A DNA stretch of 64,000 bases from Alistipes sp. (lineage in GTDB: Bacteria > Bacteroidota > Bacteroidia > Bacteroidales > Rikenellaceae). The stretch is from NCBI GenBank assembly GCA_022782405.1, contig JALFNK010000008.1:62001-126000 (forward strand), given 5' to 3'. Every line of letters begins with the position of its first letter. The first letter of the stretch is position 1. The notes under the pieces were generated by a model. That model had not been told where the DNA came from and made no database searches. It saw only the letters and a list, made by a program, of their open reading frames with translations. Position numbers and translations under genes: made by a program. This document shows positions 43,654-52,624 of the stretch, one piece after another.

Positions 43654-46176
43654 ATGGATTTTTCGAAAGGATTTCTCAAGAGGCTGCTTCCGGCCGCTGC
43701 GGCGCTCGCGCTCTTTTTCATCGTGAGCGCCGTCTATTTCGCCCCCCAGTTCCGGGGCGAAGTGCTGCCGCAGCACGACGTCCTGCAATACGAAGGCATG
43801 GCCAAGGATATCAGCGACATGCGTGCCGACAGGGGCGAAGACCCGCAATGGACGGGCGGCATGTTCTCGGGCATGCCCGCCTATCTGATCAACGTCGCCT
43901 ATCCGGCCCAGCTGGTCAAACGTACCGTGGGGCAGATCGTCAAGGCGATCGACACCCCCGCGGGTTTCCTCTTCTTCGCCATGACGGCCATGTGGTGCAT
44001 GCTGCTCGTCATGGGCGTGAACCCCTGGGTGGGAATCGTCCCGGCCTTGGCCTACGGTCTCTCGACCTACTTCCTGCTGATCATCGGCGCCGGGCACGTT
44101 ACGAAGATGTGGGCCCTGGTCTATGCCCCGCTGATGATGGGCGGCGCCTGGATCACCCTGCGCGGCAACATCTGGTACGGCGCAGCCTTCACGGCACTTG
44201 CCGCCTCGCTCGAGATCGGCGCCAACCACCCGCAGATCACCTACTATTTTCTCCTGGCGATGGCCGCCCTCTGGGTCAGCGAGGGAATCGTCGCCCTGCG
44301 CGGCCGCCGCATGAAGGATTTCGCACGCCGCACGGCGGCGCTGGCCGCTGCGGGAGTGCTGGCCGTAGGTTCGAACTTCGCGCCCCTGTGGTACACGGCA
44401 CAGCACTCGAAGGAGACGATCCGCGGCGGCTCGGAACTCGCCTCGACGAGCGAGAGCTCGGACAGCGGCCTTGACCTCGACTACGCCACGGCCTGGAGCT
44501 ACGGAACGGCCGAAACGCTCAACCTGCTCGTGCCCGACTTCATGGGACGCGACTCGGCGACCACCTTCCCGGCAGACGGCCAGACCGCCTCGCTGCTCAA
44601 CGGATACGGGTTGCGCGGCGCCGCGCAGCAGCTGCCGGCCTACTGGGGCATGCAGCCCTACACGGGAGGCCCCACCTACCTGGGTGCCGCGGCGATCTTC
44701 CTCGCCGTGCTGGGCTTCCTGCTCACGGACGGCCGCACCCGGTGGTGGATCCTTGCGGTCAGCGTGCTGGCCATTCTGCTGGCCTGGGGCCGCAACTTCA
44801 TGGCATTCACCGAGCTGGCCTTCCGCCTGCTGCCCGGATACAACAAGTTCCGCACCGTCTCGATGACGCTCGTCATCGTGCAGTGGACCGTGCCCCTGCT
44901 GGGGGCCTTTGCACTCATGCATCTGTGGCGGGGCGACGTCGCCCGTGAACGCCTGCTGCGCGCCCTGGCCTGGGCTGCAGGGATTACCGGCGGGGTATGC
45001 CTGCTGCTGGCCGTGGCCGGCGGGTCGCTCTTCGACTTCGGACGCGCCGAGAGCGCCGAGATGATGACCGAACAGTTCCGCCAGATCTTCGAGGCGAACC
45101 AGTTGCAGGAGTACCTCTCGCGCGGCATCGATGTCGAGTGGGGCGAGGCGACGGGCGCGGCAATGGCTGCCGACCGCATCGACATGATGCAGGCCGACGC
45201 CTGGCGCTCGCTGCTGATGATCCTGCTCGCCGCAGGTACCGTGGCGCTCTTCGCCTTCCGCCGCATCGGCAAATACGCCCTCACGGGACTGTTGGCCGCC
45301 GTCGTGCTGATCGACCTGGTGCCCGTAGACCGGAGGTTCCTCTCCTCGGAGCAGTTCGTATCTCCGCGCCGCCAGCAGGTTACGGCCTCGGCCGCCGACC
45401 GGGAGATCCTTGAGGACCGCGACCTCGGATACCGGGTGCTGAACCTCACCGTCAGCCCCTTCAACGACGCCACGACCTCCTATTTCCACCGCTCGGTGGG
45501 CGGATACCACGGAGCCAAGCTGGCCCGCTACCAGGATCTCATCGACCGCTACCTCTCGCAACTCGACGACGGGGTGCTCGACATGCTCAATACGCGCTAT
45601 CTGATCGTACCGGGAGCCGACGGGCAGCCCGAGGCACAGCGCCGCACGACGGCCTTCGGCGCCGCGTGGTTCGTCGATTCGATCGTCCCTGCGGCAACCC
45701 CCGAGGAGGAGATCACCCTGCTGGGCGAGGTGAACCTCCGCACGACGGCTGTCGTCGCCGAGGAGCAACGGAAGCTGGCCGAGGTCCCGAACCGACCGAT
45801 GTCCCTCGGCACATACGCCTCGGCGCGCATCGACCTTGTGGAGTACCGACCGAACTATCTCCGCTACGAATACTCTACACCCGAGGAGGCCGTGGCGGTC
45901 TTCTCGGAGATCTATTACGACAAGGGGTGGACAGCCCGCATCGACGGCAAAGAGGCCCCCTATTTCCGCGCCGACTATGTGCTGCGCGCCATGCGCCTCC
46001 CTGCCGGTGAGCATACGGTCGAATGGTCGTTCCGCGCACCGCGGTGGGCGCTCACCGAAGGGATCACGGGTATCTGCTCGGGGGTGATCCTGCTGGGGGC
46101 CCTCGCCGCACTGGCATACGGACTGCTGCGCATGCGGAAAAGGGCTTCCGGAGCAGAGGAGCCGACGGAAGCATAG
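43654..46176 (+). CDS. YfhO-family membrane protein
   Basis: An 840-residue multi-pass membrane protein. A helix at residues 10-30, then a periplasmic loop with the family motif (PQHDVLQYEGMAKDI, WTGGMFSGMPAYLI), followed by about ten further helices, a long soluble region (residues about 560-800) and a last helix near 815-830. The layout is that of GT-C-like glycosyltransferases, to which YfhO proteins are thought to be related; in Gram-positives YfhO is involved in lipoteichoic acid glycosylation. The target in this organism is unknown. Followed by ftsX after 50 bases. Confidence 0.88.
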   Translation: MDFSKGFLKRLLPAAAALALFFIVSAVYFAPQFRGEVLPQHDVLQYEGMAKDISDMRADRGEDPQWTGGMFSGMPAYLINVAYPAQLVKRTVGQIVKAIDTPAGFLFFAMTAMWCMLLVMGVNPWVGIVPALAYGLSTYFLLIIGAGHVTKMWALVYAPLMMGGAWITLRGNIWYGAAFTALAASLEIGANHPQITYYFLLAMAALWVSEGIVALRGRRMKDFARRTAALAAAGVLAVGSNFAPLWYTAQHSKETIRGGSELASTSESSDSGLDLDYATAWSYGTAETLNLLVPDFMGRDSATTFPADGQTASLLNGYGLRGAAQQLPAYWGMQPYTGGPTYLGAAAIFLAVLGFLLTDGRTRWWILAVSVLAILLAWGRNFMAFTELAFRLLPGYNKFRTVSMTLVIVQWTVPLLGAFALMHLWRGDVARERLLRALAWAAGITGGVCLLLAVAGGSLFDFGRAESAEMMTEQFRQIFEANQLQEYLSRGIDVEWGEATGAAMAADRIDMMQADAWRSLLMILLAAGTVALFAFRRIGKYALTGLLAAVVLIDLVPVDRRFLSSEQFVSPRRQQVTASAADREILEDRDLGYRVLNLTVSPFNDATTSYFHRSVGGYHGAKLARYQDLIDRYLSQLDDGVLDMLNTRYLIVPGADGQPEAQRRTTAFGAAWFVDSIVPAATPEEEITLLGEVNLRTTAVVAEEQRKLAEVPNRPMSLGTYASARIDLVEYRPNYLRYEYSTPEEAVAVFSEIYYDKGWTARIDGKEAPYFRADYVLRAMRLPAGEHTVEWSFRAPRWALTEGITGICSGVILLGALAALAYGLLRMRKRASGAEEPTEA

Positions 46177-46226
46177 CACAGGGATCGGCCCGACAGTTAT
46201 TCGAAAACAGGAAATTCTATCGGAAA

Positions 46227-47108
46227 ATGAAAGACGACAAACGGCTCAAACGGAAAGTCCGCAACTCCTATCTCGTATCGACCGTCAGCATTGCACTCGT
46301 ACTCTTCCTGCTGGGGTCGGTGGGTTACCTGATGGTGGCGGCCATGAAGGTTGCCGACACGCTGCAGGAGAGCATCGCCGTCAGCGTAGAGCTCAAGCGG
46401 GAGACGACCGACGAGGAGAAGGCTGCGATCAAAGCCTGGTTCGAGGAGGAGGATATCGTCGCTACGGTAACCTACCTTCCGAAAGAGGAGAAGATCGAGG
46501 ACCGCGAGTTCCGCAAGATGTTCGAAAGTTCCTTCGAGGAGGTTCTCGAAGAGAATCCGCTGCTCGATTCGTTCGAGCTCACCCTCACCTCGGCTTCGGC
46601 CGACAGGCAGCTGCTCGAAGGGTTCATTGCCGCCGCCGGACGACTCGACGGCGTCGAGCACATCTCCTACCCGGCCCTCATGGCCGAACGGCTCCATGCC
46701 ACGGTAGGCAAGATCCGCCTCGTGCTGCTGCTCTTCGGCGGAGCGCTGCTCATCATCTCGCTCATTCTGGTGAGCAACACGATCCGGCTGGCCATCTACT
46801 CGAAACGCTACCTGATCAATACGATGAAACTCGTCGGGGCAACCAAGTGGTTCATCATGCGGCCCTTCCTGGGAAGCAGCCTCCGACAGGGCATTCTGGC
46901 CGGCGTGATCGCCTCGCTGCTCTTCGGGGTGGCGGTTTACGGGCTCAACGAGGCTGTGCCCGAACTGCTGACCATCGCCGAAGCCGGCAAGATAGCACTC
47001 ATCGTCGGCGCGATGCTTGCAGGGGGTATCGTGATCTCGGGGCTCTTCTCCCTGGCGGCCCTCAACAAATTCGTCAATATGAAGTCAAACAAGATATACC
47101 TTTATTAA
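46227..47108 (+). CDS. ftsX: Cell division protein FtsX
   Basis: The membrane half of the FtsEX complex, which transmits ATP hydrolysis to cell-wall hydrolases at the septum. It has 293 residues from the ATG at 46227 (MKDDKRLKRKVRNSYLVS): an N-terminal helix, a periplasmic domain of about 125 residues (ESIAVSVELKRETTDEEK and onward) and three C-terminal helices with the FtsX signature NTIRLAIYSKRYLINTMKLV followed by GATKWF. No ftsE lies beside it. It abuts the DUF3098 gene directly. Confidence 0.93.
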   Translation: MKDDKRLKRKVRNSYLVSTVSIALVLFLLGSVGYLMVAAMKVADTLQESIAVSVELKRETTDEEKAAIKAWFEEEDIVATVTYLPKEEKIEDREFRKMFESSFEEVLEENPLLDSFELTLTSASADRQLLEGFIAAAGRLDGVEHISYPALMAERLHATVGKIRLVLLLFGGALLIISLILVSNTIRLAIYSKRYLINTMKLVGATKWFIMRPFLGSSLRQGILAGVIASLLFGVAVYGLNEAVPELLTIAEAGKIALIVGAMLAGGIVISGLFSLAALNKFVNMKSNKIYLY

Positions 47109-47369
47109 ATGGGAAAAGAGCTGAAAAAAGACCGGGAGCCCGCGCAGGAGAATCCGCGCATGCCCCTTACGCGCCGCAACTACATACTGCTGGCTGTCGG
47201 ATTCGCCGTCATCGTCCTGGGATTCGTGCTGATGGCCGGCGGCGGCAGCGACTCGCCCGACGAGTTCAACTACGCCATGTTCTCCTGGCGCCGTATCACA
47301 CTGGCGCCCATTCTGGTCATCGGAGGTTTCGTCATCGAGATCTTCGCCATCCTCAAACGCTACGAATAA
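47109..47369 (+). CDS. DUF3098 small membrane protein
   Basis: An 86-residue protein with two membrane helices (NYILLAVGFAVIVLGFVLMA and LAPILVIGGFVIEIFAIL) around a short loop containing GGGSDSPDEFNYAMFSWRR. It matches the Bacteroidetes DUF3098 family, regularly found between ftsX and uppP. It starts on the base after the ftsX stop. The context suggests a role with FtsX or in undecaprenyl metabolism, but no function is established. Confidence 0.85.
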   Translation: MGKELKKDREPAQENPRMPLTRRNYILLAVGFAVIVLGFVLMAGGGSDSPDEFNYAMFSWRRITLAPILVIGGFVIEIFAILKRYE

Positions 47370-47411
47370 CACCGGGCTCCGGAACGGGCCCATACCCATA
47401 CTTTTCGAATC

Positions 47412-48203
47412 ATGGACACCTTACAAGCCATCCTGCTCGGCATCGTGCAGGGTATTACGGAATTCCTGCCGGTCTCGAGCAGCGGGCACCTGCAGATCGC
47501 CAAGGAGCTGCTCGGCGTACAGCTTGAAGAAAACCTCACCTTCGATGTTACGCTCCATGCCGCAACGGTGCTGAGCACGATCGTCGTGCTCTGGAGCGAG
47601 ATCCGCCGCCTGCTGCAGGGTCTCTTCTCGCGCCGGTTCAACGAAGAGCAGGCCTACATCCTCAAGCTCATCCTCTCGATGATCCCCATCGGCATCGTGG
47701 GCTTCCTGCTCAAGGATCAGCTCGATGCGCTGCTCAACGCCCCGTACATTCTCCTGATCGTCGGAGCCATGCTGCTGCTCACGGCTGCCCTGCTGGCCTT
47801 CGCCCAATATGCCAAACCCCGTCCCAAGGAGCGCATCTCCTACCGCGACGCCCTGCTGATCGGCGTGGCACAGGCCTGTGCCGCCATGCCGGGACTCTCG
47901 CGCTCGGGGTCGACCATCGCCACGGGCATCCTGCTCGGCAACAAGAAGACCGCCGTCGCGCAGTTCTCGTTCCTCATGGTACTGGCCCCGATCCTCGGCG
48001 AGACGCTTCTCGAAGCCGTAAGCGGCGAACTGACCGCCGGCATCGGAACCGGGCCGCTCGTCGCAGGGTTCCTCGCCTCGTTCATCACCGGGTGCCTCGC
48101 CTGCCGCTTCATGCTCGAAATCGTCAAGCGCGGGCGCCTCATCTGGTTCGCCCTCTACTGCGCCCTGGCCGGTGTGGTCTCCATCGCAAGCTACCTCTTC
48201 TAA
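47412..48203 (+). CDS. uppP: Undecaprenyl-diphosphatase
   Basis: Recycles the lipid carrier of cell-wall synthesis by removing a phosphate from undecaprenyl pyrophosphate. The 263-residue membrane protein has motif 1 GIVQGITEFLPVSSSGHLQI and motif 2 CAAMPGLSRSGSTIATGILL, the two catalytic regions. It starts 42 bases after the DUF3098 gene and stops 3 bases before truB. BacA-type enzymes give some bacitracin tolerance when overproduced. Confidence 0.96.
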   Translation: MDTLQAILLGIVQGITEFLPVSSSGHLQIAKELLGVQLEENLTFDVTLHAATVLSTIVVLWSEIRRLLQGLFSRRFNEEQAYILKLILSMIPIGIVGFLLKDQLDALLNAPYILLIVGAMLLLTAALLAFAQYAKPRPKERISYRDALLIGVAQACAAMPGLSRSGSTIATGILLGNKKTAVAQFSFLMVLAPILGETLLEAVSGELTAGIGTGPLVAGFLASFITGCLACRFMLEIVKRGRLIWFALYCALAGVVSIASYLF

Positions 48204-48206
48204 TAA

Positions 48207-48923
48207 ATGGAAGGAACAAACGATCTCCGCGGCATCAACTTCGAGGAGGGCTACATCGCCGTCATCGACAAGCCCCTGCGCTGGACCTCGGCCGACGTGG
48301 TCCGCAAGGTCAAGTTCACGCTCCGCAAGGCGGGCTACCGCAAAATCAAGGTAGGGCACGCCGGAACGCTCGACCCGCTTGCCACGGGCATCCTCCTGGT
48401 CTGCATCGGCCGCGCCACGAAGATGGCCGACGCCCTGCAGGCCGAGGAGAAGGAGTATGTCGCCGACGTCATGCTCGGCGCCACGACTCCGAGCTACGAC
48501 CTCGAACACGAAATCGACTGCACCTACCCCTGGGAGCACATTACGCGCGAGGCCGTAGACAAGGCGCTCGTCGGGCTCACCGGCGAGCGGCTGCAGGAGC
48601 CCCCGGTCTATTCGGCCAAAAAGATCGAGGGGGCAAGGGCCTACGAACTGGCCCGCGCCGGCGAGGAGGTCGCCCTGCGCAAGTCGCTCATCACGATCTA
48701 CGAGATGGCCGTCGAGGAGTACGACCTGCCGCGCGTGCGCATCCGCGTGCGCTGCAGCAAGGGAACCTACATCCGCTCGCTGGCCCGCGAAATCGGCGAG
48801 GCACTCGGCAGCGGCGCCCACCTGACCTCCCTGCGCCGTACCCGCAGCGGGGGCTTCACCCTGGCAAATGCCTGGGATCTGGAGGATTTTCTCAAAAATT
48901 TGCAAAATCTTGAAACAAAATAG
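48207..48923 (+). CDS. truB: tRNA pseudouridine(55) synthase
   Basis: Makes the pseudouridine of the tRNA T-loop. The 238-residue protein has the catalytic aspartate in KVGHAGTLDPLATGILL (about residue 54), the GYIAVIDKPLRWTSADVV start and CSKGTYIRSLAREIGEALGS in the C-terminal half. It lacks a PUA domain, giving the short form common in Bacteroidetes. Three bases separate it from uppP. Confidence 0.96.
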   Translation: MEGTNDLRGINFEEGYIAVIDKPLRWTSADVVRKVKFTLRKAGYRKIKVGHAGTLDPLATGILLVCIGRATKMADALQAEEKEYVADVMLGATTPSYDLEHEIDCTYPWEHITREAVDKALVGLTGERLQEPPVYSAKKIEGARAYELARAGEEVALRKSLITIYEMAVEEYDLPRVRIRVRCSKGTYIRSLAREIGEALGSGAHLTSLRRTRSGGFTLANAWDLEDFLKNLQNLETK

Positions 48924-48928
48924 CTTTT
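48899..48928 (+). promoter_or_regulatory. Predicted promoter of queA
   Basis: TTTG at 48899-48902 and TAGCTTTT at 48921-48928 (one mismatch to TAnnTTTG), 18 bases apart. It spans the end of truB and an AT-rich gap of 60 bases before queA. Confidence 0.5.
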
Positions 48929-48983
48929 TCTGCGTATAAGAGATAATCTGTCTGTTGTTTCGAAACGTAAAAAAGCGTTCAAT

Positions 48984-50033
48984 ATGAAGTTATCGCAATA
49001 CGGATACGAGTTCTCGCCCGAGATGCTGGCCAAATATCCGGCCGAGAACCGCGACGAATCGCGCCTGATGGTCATCAACCGCGCCAAAGGGACGATCGAA
49101 CACCGCATCTTCAAGGAGATCATCGAGTATTTCGACGAAAAGGACCTCTTTGTCTTCAACGACACGAAGGTATTTCCCGCACGCCTCTACGGCAACAAGG
49201 AGAAGACCGGCGCCGAAATTGAAATCTTCCTGCTGCGCGAGCTGAACCGCGAACTGCGGCTGTGGGACGTACTGGTAGACCCGGCACGCAAGATCCGCAT
49301 CGGCAACAAGCTCTATTTCGGCGACGACGACCTGCTGGTCGCCGAGGTCATCGACAATACCACCTCGCGCGGCCGCACGCTGCGCTTCCTCTTCGACGGC
49401 TCCTACGAGGAGTTCAAGAAGACGCTCTTCAGCCTGGGCGAAACCCCGCTGCCGAAATGGGTGCGCGAAAAGGTCGAGCCCGAAGACGCCGAACGTTACC
49501 AGACCATCTTCGCCCGCCACGAGGGCGCCGTAGCGGCTCCCACGGCCGGCATGCACTTCTCGAAGCACCTGATGAAGCGCATGGAAATCAAAGGCATCGA
49601 CTCGGCCTTCATCACTCTGCATGTAGGACTCGGAAACTTCCGCACGGTGGATGTCGAGGATCTTTCGAAGCACAAGATGGACTCCGAACAGTTCTTCGTT
49701 ACCGAAGAGGCCGCCGAAGCGGTCAATACGGCCAAACGCGAGGGACACAAGATCGCCGCAATCGGCACCACGGTCATGCGCACGCTCGAAACGGCGGTCT
49801 CGACCAACGGCATGATCAAGCCGACGGAGGGGTGGACCAACAAGTTCATCTTCGCCCCCTACGACTTCTCGGTCGCCGACGCCATGGTCACCAACTTCCA
49901 CCTGCCCTACTCCACGCAGCTGATGATGGTGGCGGCCTTCGGAGGTTACGAAACCGTGATGAATGCCTACAAGATCGCCCGCGAAGAGGGGTATCGCTTC
50001 GGCACTTATGGCGACGCAATGCTCATTCTTTAA
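48984..50033 (+). CDS. queA: S-adenosylmethionine:tRNA ribosyltransferase-isomerase
   Basis: Penultimate enzyme of queuosine synthesis: it moves the ribosyl group of SAM onto preQ1 in tRNA. The 349 residues include [37 protein letters not shown], the signature with [17 protein letters not shown], and [19 protein letters not shown]. Of normal length. The final step enzyme and earlier preQ1 genes are not in the window. Confidence 0.96.
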   Translation: MKLSQYGYEFSPEMLAKYPAENRDESRLMVINRAKGTIEHRIFKEIIEYFDEKDLFVFNDTKVFPARLYGNKEKTGAEIEIFLLRELNRELRLWDVLVDPARKIRIGNKLYFGDDDLLVAEVIDNTTSRGRTLRFLFDGSYEEFKKTLFSLGETPLPKWVREKVEPEDAERYQTIFARHEGAVAAPTAGMHFSKHLMKRMEIKGIDSAFITLHVGLGNFRTVDVEDLSKHKMDSEQFFVTEEAAEAVNTAKREGHKIAAIGTTVMRTLETAVSTNGMIKPTEGWTNKFIFAPYDFSVADAMVTNFHLPYSTQLMMVAAFGGYETVMNAYKIAREEGYRFGTYGDAMLIL

Positions 50034-50044
50034 GATTTTTTTCG

Positions 50045-50052
50045 TATCTTTG
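50045..50052 (+). promoter_or_regulatory. Candidate -7 box for the glycogen-synthase-like gene
   Basis: A perfect TATCTTTG, 26 bases before the ATG at 50079. No clear TTTG at the expected distance. Confidence 0.5.
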
Positions 50053-50078
50053 CGGTAATGAGCGCCTACTAAACATCC

Positions 50079-50891
50079 ATGAACATGGCAAGCAAGATTC
50101 TGTATGTATGTCAGGAGATCACTCCCTACCTCCCCGAGACGGAGAGCTCCCGGCTTTGCCGTGCACTGACCCAGGCAATGCAGGAACGCGGCAACGAGAT
50201 CCGGACGTTCATGCCCCGCTATGGCTGCATCAACGAGCGCAGACACCAGCTGCACGAAGTGATCCGCCTCTCCGGCATGAACCTCATCATCGATGACAAC
50301 GACCACCAGCTGATCATCAAGGTCGCCTCGATCCCCGCGGCTCGCGTACAGATCTACTTCATCGACAACGACGACTACTTCGCCCGCAAGGCCGTGCTTA
50401 CCGATGCCGACGGGACCTTTTTCGCGGACAACGACGAACGGGCCATCTTCTTCGCCCGCGGCGTTCTCGAAACGGTCAAGAAACTCCGCTGGACCCCTTC
50501 CGTCGTACATTGCCACGGATGGCTCTCGAGCGTCGTTCCAGTCTACCTGAAGCGGGTATTCTCGGACGATCCGATCTTCCGCGACGTAAAGATCGTTGTC
50601 TCGCTCTACGACGATGCCTTCCCGGGAAATCTCGACTCCGGATTCCGTGAAAAGATCGCCGGAGAGGGTGTTCAGGATAAAAATCTTGCGATTCTCGAGG
50701 AGCCCTCATACGAAAATCTCTGCCGCTTCGTTATGCAATATGCCGATGGTGTGGTGATCGCCTCCGAAAAGGTCGATCCGAAGGTCGCCGAGCTCGCCCG
50801 CAATTGCGGGAAACCCCTGCTCGAATACCAGGCACCCGAGGCTGCGGACTTTTTCGATAATTACAACCGATTCTATGAAGCAATCCAATAA
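50079..50891 (+). CDS. Glycogen/starch synthase-like protein, N-terminal GT5 half only
   Basis: 270 residues resembling the N-terminal Rossmann half of glycosyltransferase family 5 glycogen synthases: KILYVCQEITPYLPETESS, then TFMPRYGCINERRHQLHEV, then SVVHCHGWLSSVVPVYLKRV. Full-length enzymes have about 480-500 residues, and the GT-B C-terminal half with the nucleotide-sugar site is missing. The usual K-x-G-G motif near the N-terminus is replaced by P-E-T-E. The gene is not broken; it ends cleanly and overlaps the next gene by 17 bases. Short forms are common in Bacteroidetes, so this may be a non-catalytic or regulatory relative. Confidence 0.75.
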   Translation: MNMASKILYVCQEITPYLPETESSRLCRALTQAMQERGNEIRTFMPRYGCINERRHQLHEVIRLSGMNLIIDDNDHQLIIKVASIPAARVQIYFIDNDDYFARKAVLTDADGTFFADNDERAIFFARGVLETVKKLRWTPSVVHCHGWLSSVVPVYLKRVFSDDPIFRDVKIVVSLYDDAFPGNLDSGFREKIAGEGVQDKNLAILEEPSYENLCRFVMQYADGVVIASEKVDPKVAELARNCGKPLLEYQAPEAADFFDNYNRFYEAIQ

Positions 50892-52545
50892 ACTCATCCG
50901 CCTGCTGTGCTCTGCGGCAACGCTTCTGACCGTGGCGGCCGCAACCTTCGGAGGCTGCACCTCGGTGGACGATACGCTGGGCGGAAACCTCATCCCGGAC
51001 AACCAGCAGATGCGCGCCGGATTCATCCGGCTTCCCGAGAGCACGACGGACAAGACGAAATACCTCTCGACGCGACTCTTCCAAAGCGACTCGATCTCCT
51101 CGGCAAACCTCTCGTCGGGATATTTCGGCATCCAGCGTAACGACACGCTCGGACTCCGCAGCGCGGGATTCCTCACCCAGATGGTCAATCTCACCGAGCT
51201 TGAGGAGGGATATTTCGGTTACGAGCCGATTTTCGACTCGGCGCAGCTGCGCCTCTCGATCGGCACCTACGGACGCGATACGCTCTCCGAACAGCGGTTC
51301 GCCATCTATGAGGTCATAAGCAACAAATACCTTACCGAAAAGCCCATCGCACCGGGCGCCACACAGCGCGACACGACCTTCTACCTCAATTTCGACCCCA
51401 TCAAGGAGGGAGTCATCGACCCGAGCCGCGGACCGCTCTTCTACTTCACGCTCGGCGGAGACAAGGGCCCGGCCACAACGGCTGTTACCCTCATCCCCAC
51501 CGACGAGGGCAAGAACTATGTAAAACGGCTGATGCTGCAGAAGAACAGCGGCACGAACTACGAAGAGGATTACTCGATCTACAGTCTCGACAGCCTCGAG
51601 CAGTGGGTCGAGGAGTTCAAGGGCTTCTATATCTGTCCGGCATCCAACACCACATATCCCGACGGGGAGGGCACGATCTTCGGCACGACGCTCGAGTCGT
51701 CGGGTCTGACGATCTACGGCCGCAACCGTGTCGAAACGGACCCCTCGCTCATCCAGGATACCTTGCGGGTTACCTATTACTTCTACGAAGGATCCGTCGA
51801 TCACGGCAACGTGGCGATCAACACCATGTACCACGACTACTCGCAGGCCACGGAAGTCCGTTTCGATATCGATGATGCCAAGGAACCCGCCGCAGGAGCG
51901 ACTGACGACCGCCCGCAGGCGTCCCGTCTGCGCGTGGAAGGTCTCGGAGGGGTCGTCAGCGACATCACCTTCACCGAAGCCTTCTTCGATGCTCTCGAAC
52001 AGGAGATCGACAAGGTGAACCAGGCCGAAGAAAAGGATTTCCGGACACTGGCATTCAGTCAGGTCGTTCTGAAGATCTACTTTAACGACGGGGCCTACGA
52101 CTGGCAACAGATCGGCGTCGGCTCCACAACGACCGACGTCGTGCGGCTCACCGAGCAGATGCAGGCCGCCCCGAGTCGCCTGGGACTCTACACGGACTAC
52201 AAATCGCGGGCTGCCATTCTCGACTACAACTACTCCTACGAGTCGCAATACGGAACGACCCTCGACTACGGAGGCTACATCAACCGCAGCCAGGGCTGCT
52301 ACAAGATGAATATCACGGCCTACGTCCAGTCGCTGTGGAACAGCTACGTCGAAGAGAAGGAGGCCGCCCAGGCCGAAGGCCGGGCCGTCGATCTGGAAAA
52401 CGTCGAAAACCGGACAATCTATCTCGCGCCCGAAGCCGGTGGATTCTATACCACGTCATACTGCGTCTTGCAGGGGATGACGACCGACGACGACGAGAAT
52501 ACAGCTCCGATCCGCCTCGAGCTCGCCTACAACATGATCAAATAA
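50875..52545 (+). CDS. DUF4270-family lipoprotein
   Basis: A 556-residue secreted protein. A signal peptide ends in a lipobox (TFGGC, cysteine near residue 28), so it is a lipoprotein. The body (DDTLGGNLIPDNQQMRAG, then STRLFQSDSISSANLSSGYF, and regular beta-rich segments) matches DUF4270, a Bacteroidetes family that I know only as uncharacterised lipoproteins. Its start lies within the preceding glycogen-synthase-like gene, which implies coupled translation even though the products seem unrelated in location. Confidence 0.82.
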   Translation: MKQSNKLIRLLCSAATLLTVAAATFGGCTSVDDTLGGNLIPDNQQMRAGFIRLPESTTDKTKYLSTRLFQSDSISSANLSSGYFGIQRNDTLGLRSAGFLTQMVNLTELEEGYFGYEPIFDSAQLRLSIGTYGRDTLSEQRFAIYEVISNKYLTEKPIAPGATQRDTTFYLNFDPIKEGVIDPSRGPLFYFTLGGDKGPATTAVTLIPTDEGKNYVKRLMLQKNSGTNYEEDYSIYSLDSLEQWVEEFKGFYICPASNTTYPDGEGTIFGTTLESSGLTIYGRNRVETDPSLIQDTLRVTYYFYEGSVDHGNVAINTMYHDYSQATEVRFDIDDAKEPAAGATDDRPQASRLRVEGLGGVVSDITFTEAFFDALEQEIDKVNQAEEKDFRTLAFSQVVLKIYFNDGAYDWQQIGVGSTTTDVVRLTEQMQAAPSRLGLYTDYKSRAAILDYNYSYESQYGTTLDYGGYINRSQGCYKMNITAYVQSLWNSYVEEKEAAQAEGRAVDLENVENRTIYLAPEAGGFYTTSYCVLQGMTTDDDENTAPIRLELAYNMIK

Positions 52546-52567
52546 AAACATCATAACCCCGTCTGCG

Positions 52568-52590
52568 AACCTAAGTGAAGAACTTAGGTT
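52568..52590 (+). terminator. Hairpin after the DUF4270 gene
   Basis: A 9-base-pair stem (aacctaagt / acttaggtt) with a 5-base loop, 22 bases after the stop, followed by ttcgcatttc. It is a plausible but imperfect terminator. Confidence 0.6.
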
Positions 52591-52624
52591 TTCGCATTTC
52601 TGAAAAAGCCATCAAAAATACGCA

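Noticed and set aside
43567-46179. Long minus-strand open frame extending the polyprenyl synthase upstream across the YfhO gene
   Set aside because: The synthase begins at 43566 with family sequence. The upstream part is antisense to YfhO, composed of Q/G/R/H-rich noise, and is separated from the synthase by its promoter box.
50079-50891. Frameshifted full-length glycogen synthase
   Set aside because: The sequence after 50891 encodes the DUF4270 lipoprotein in another frame, with its own signal peptide. No GT5 C-terminal half is visible in any frame, so this is a short form rather than a broken gene.
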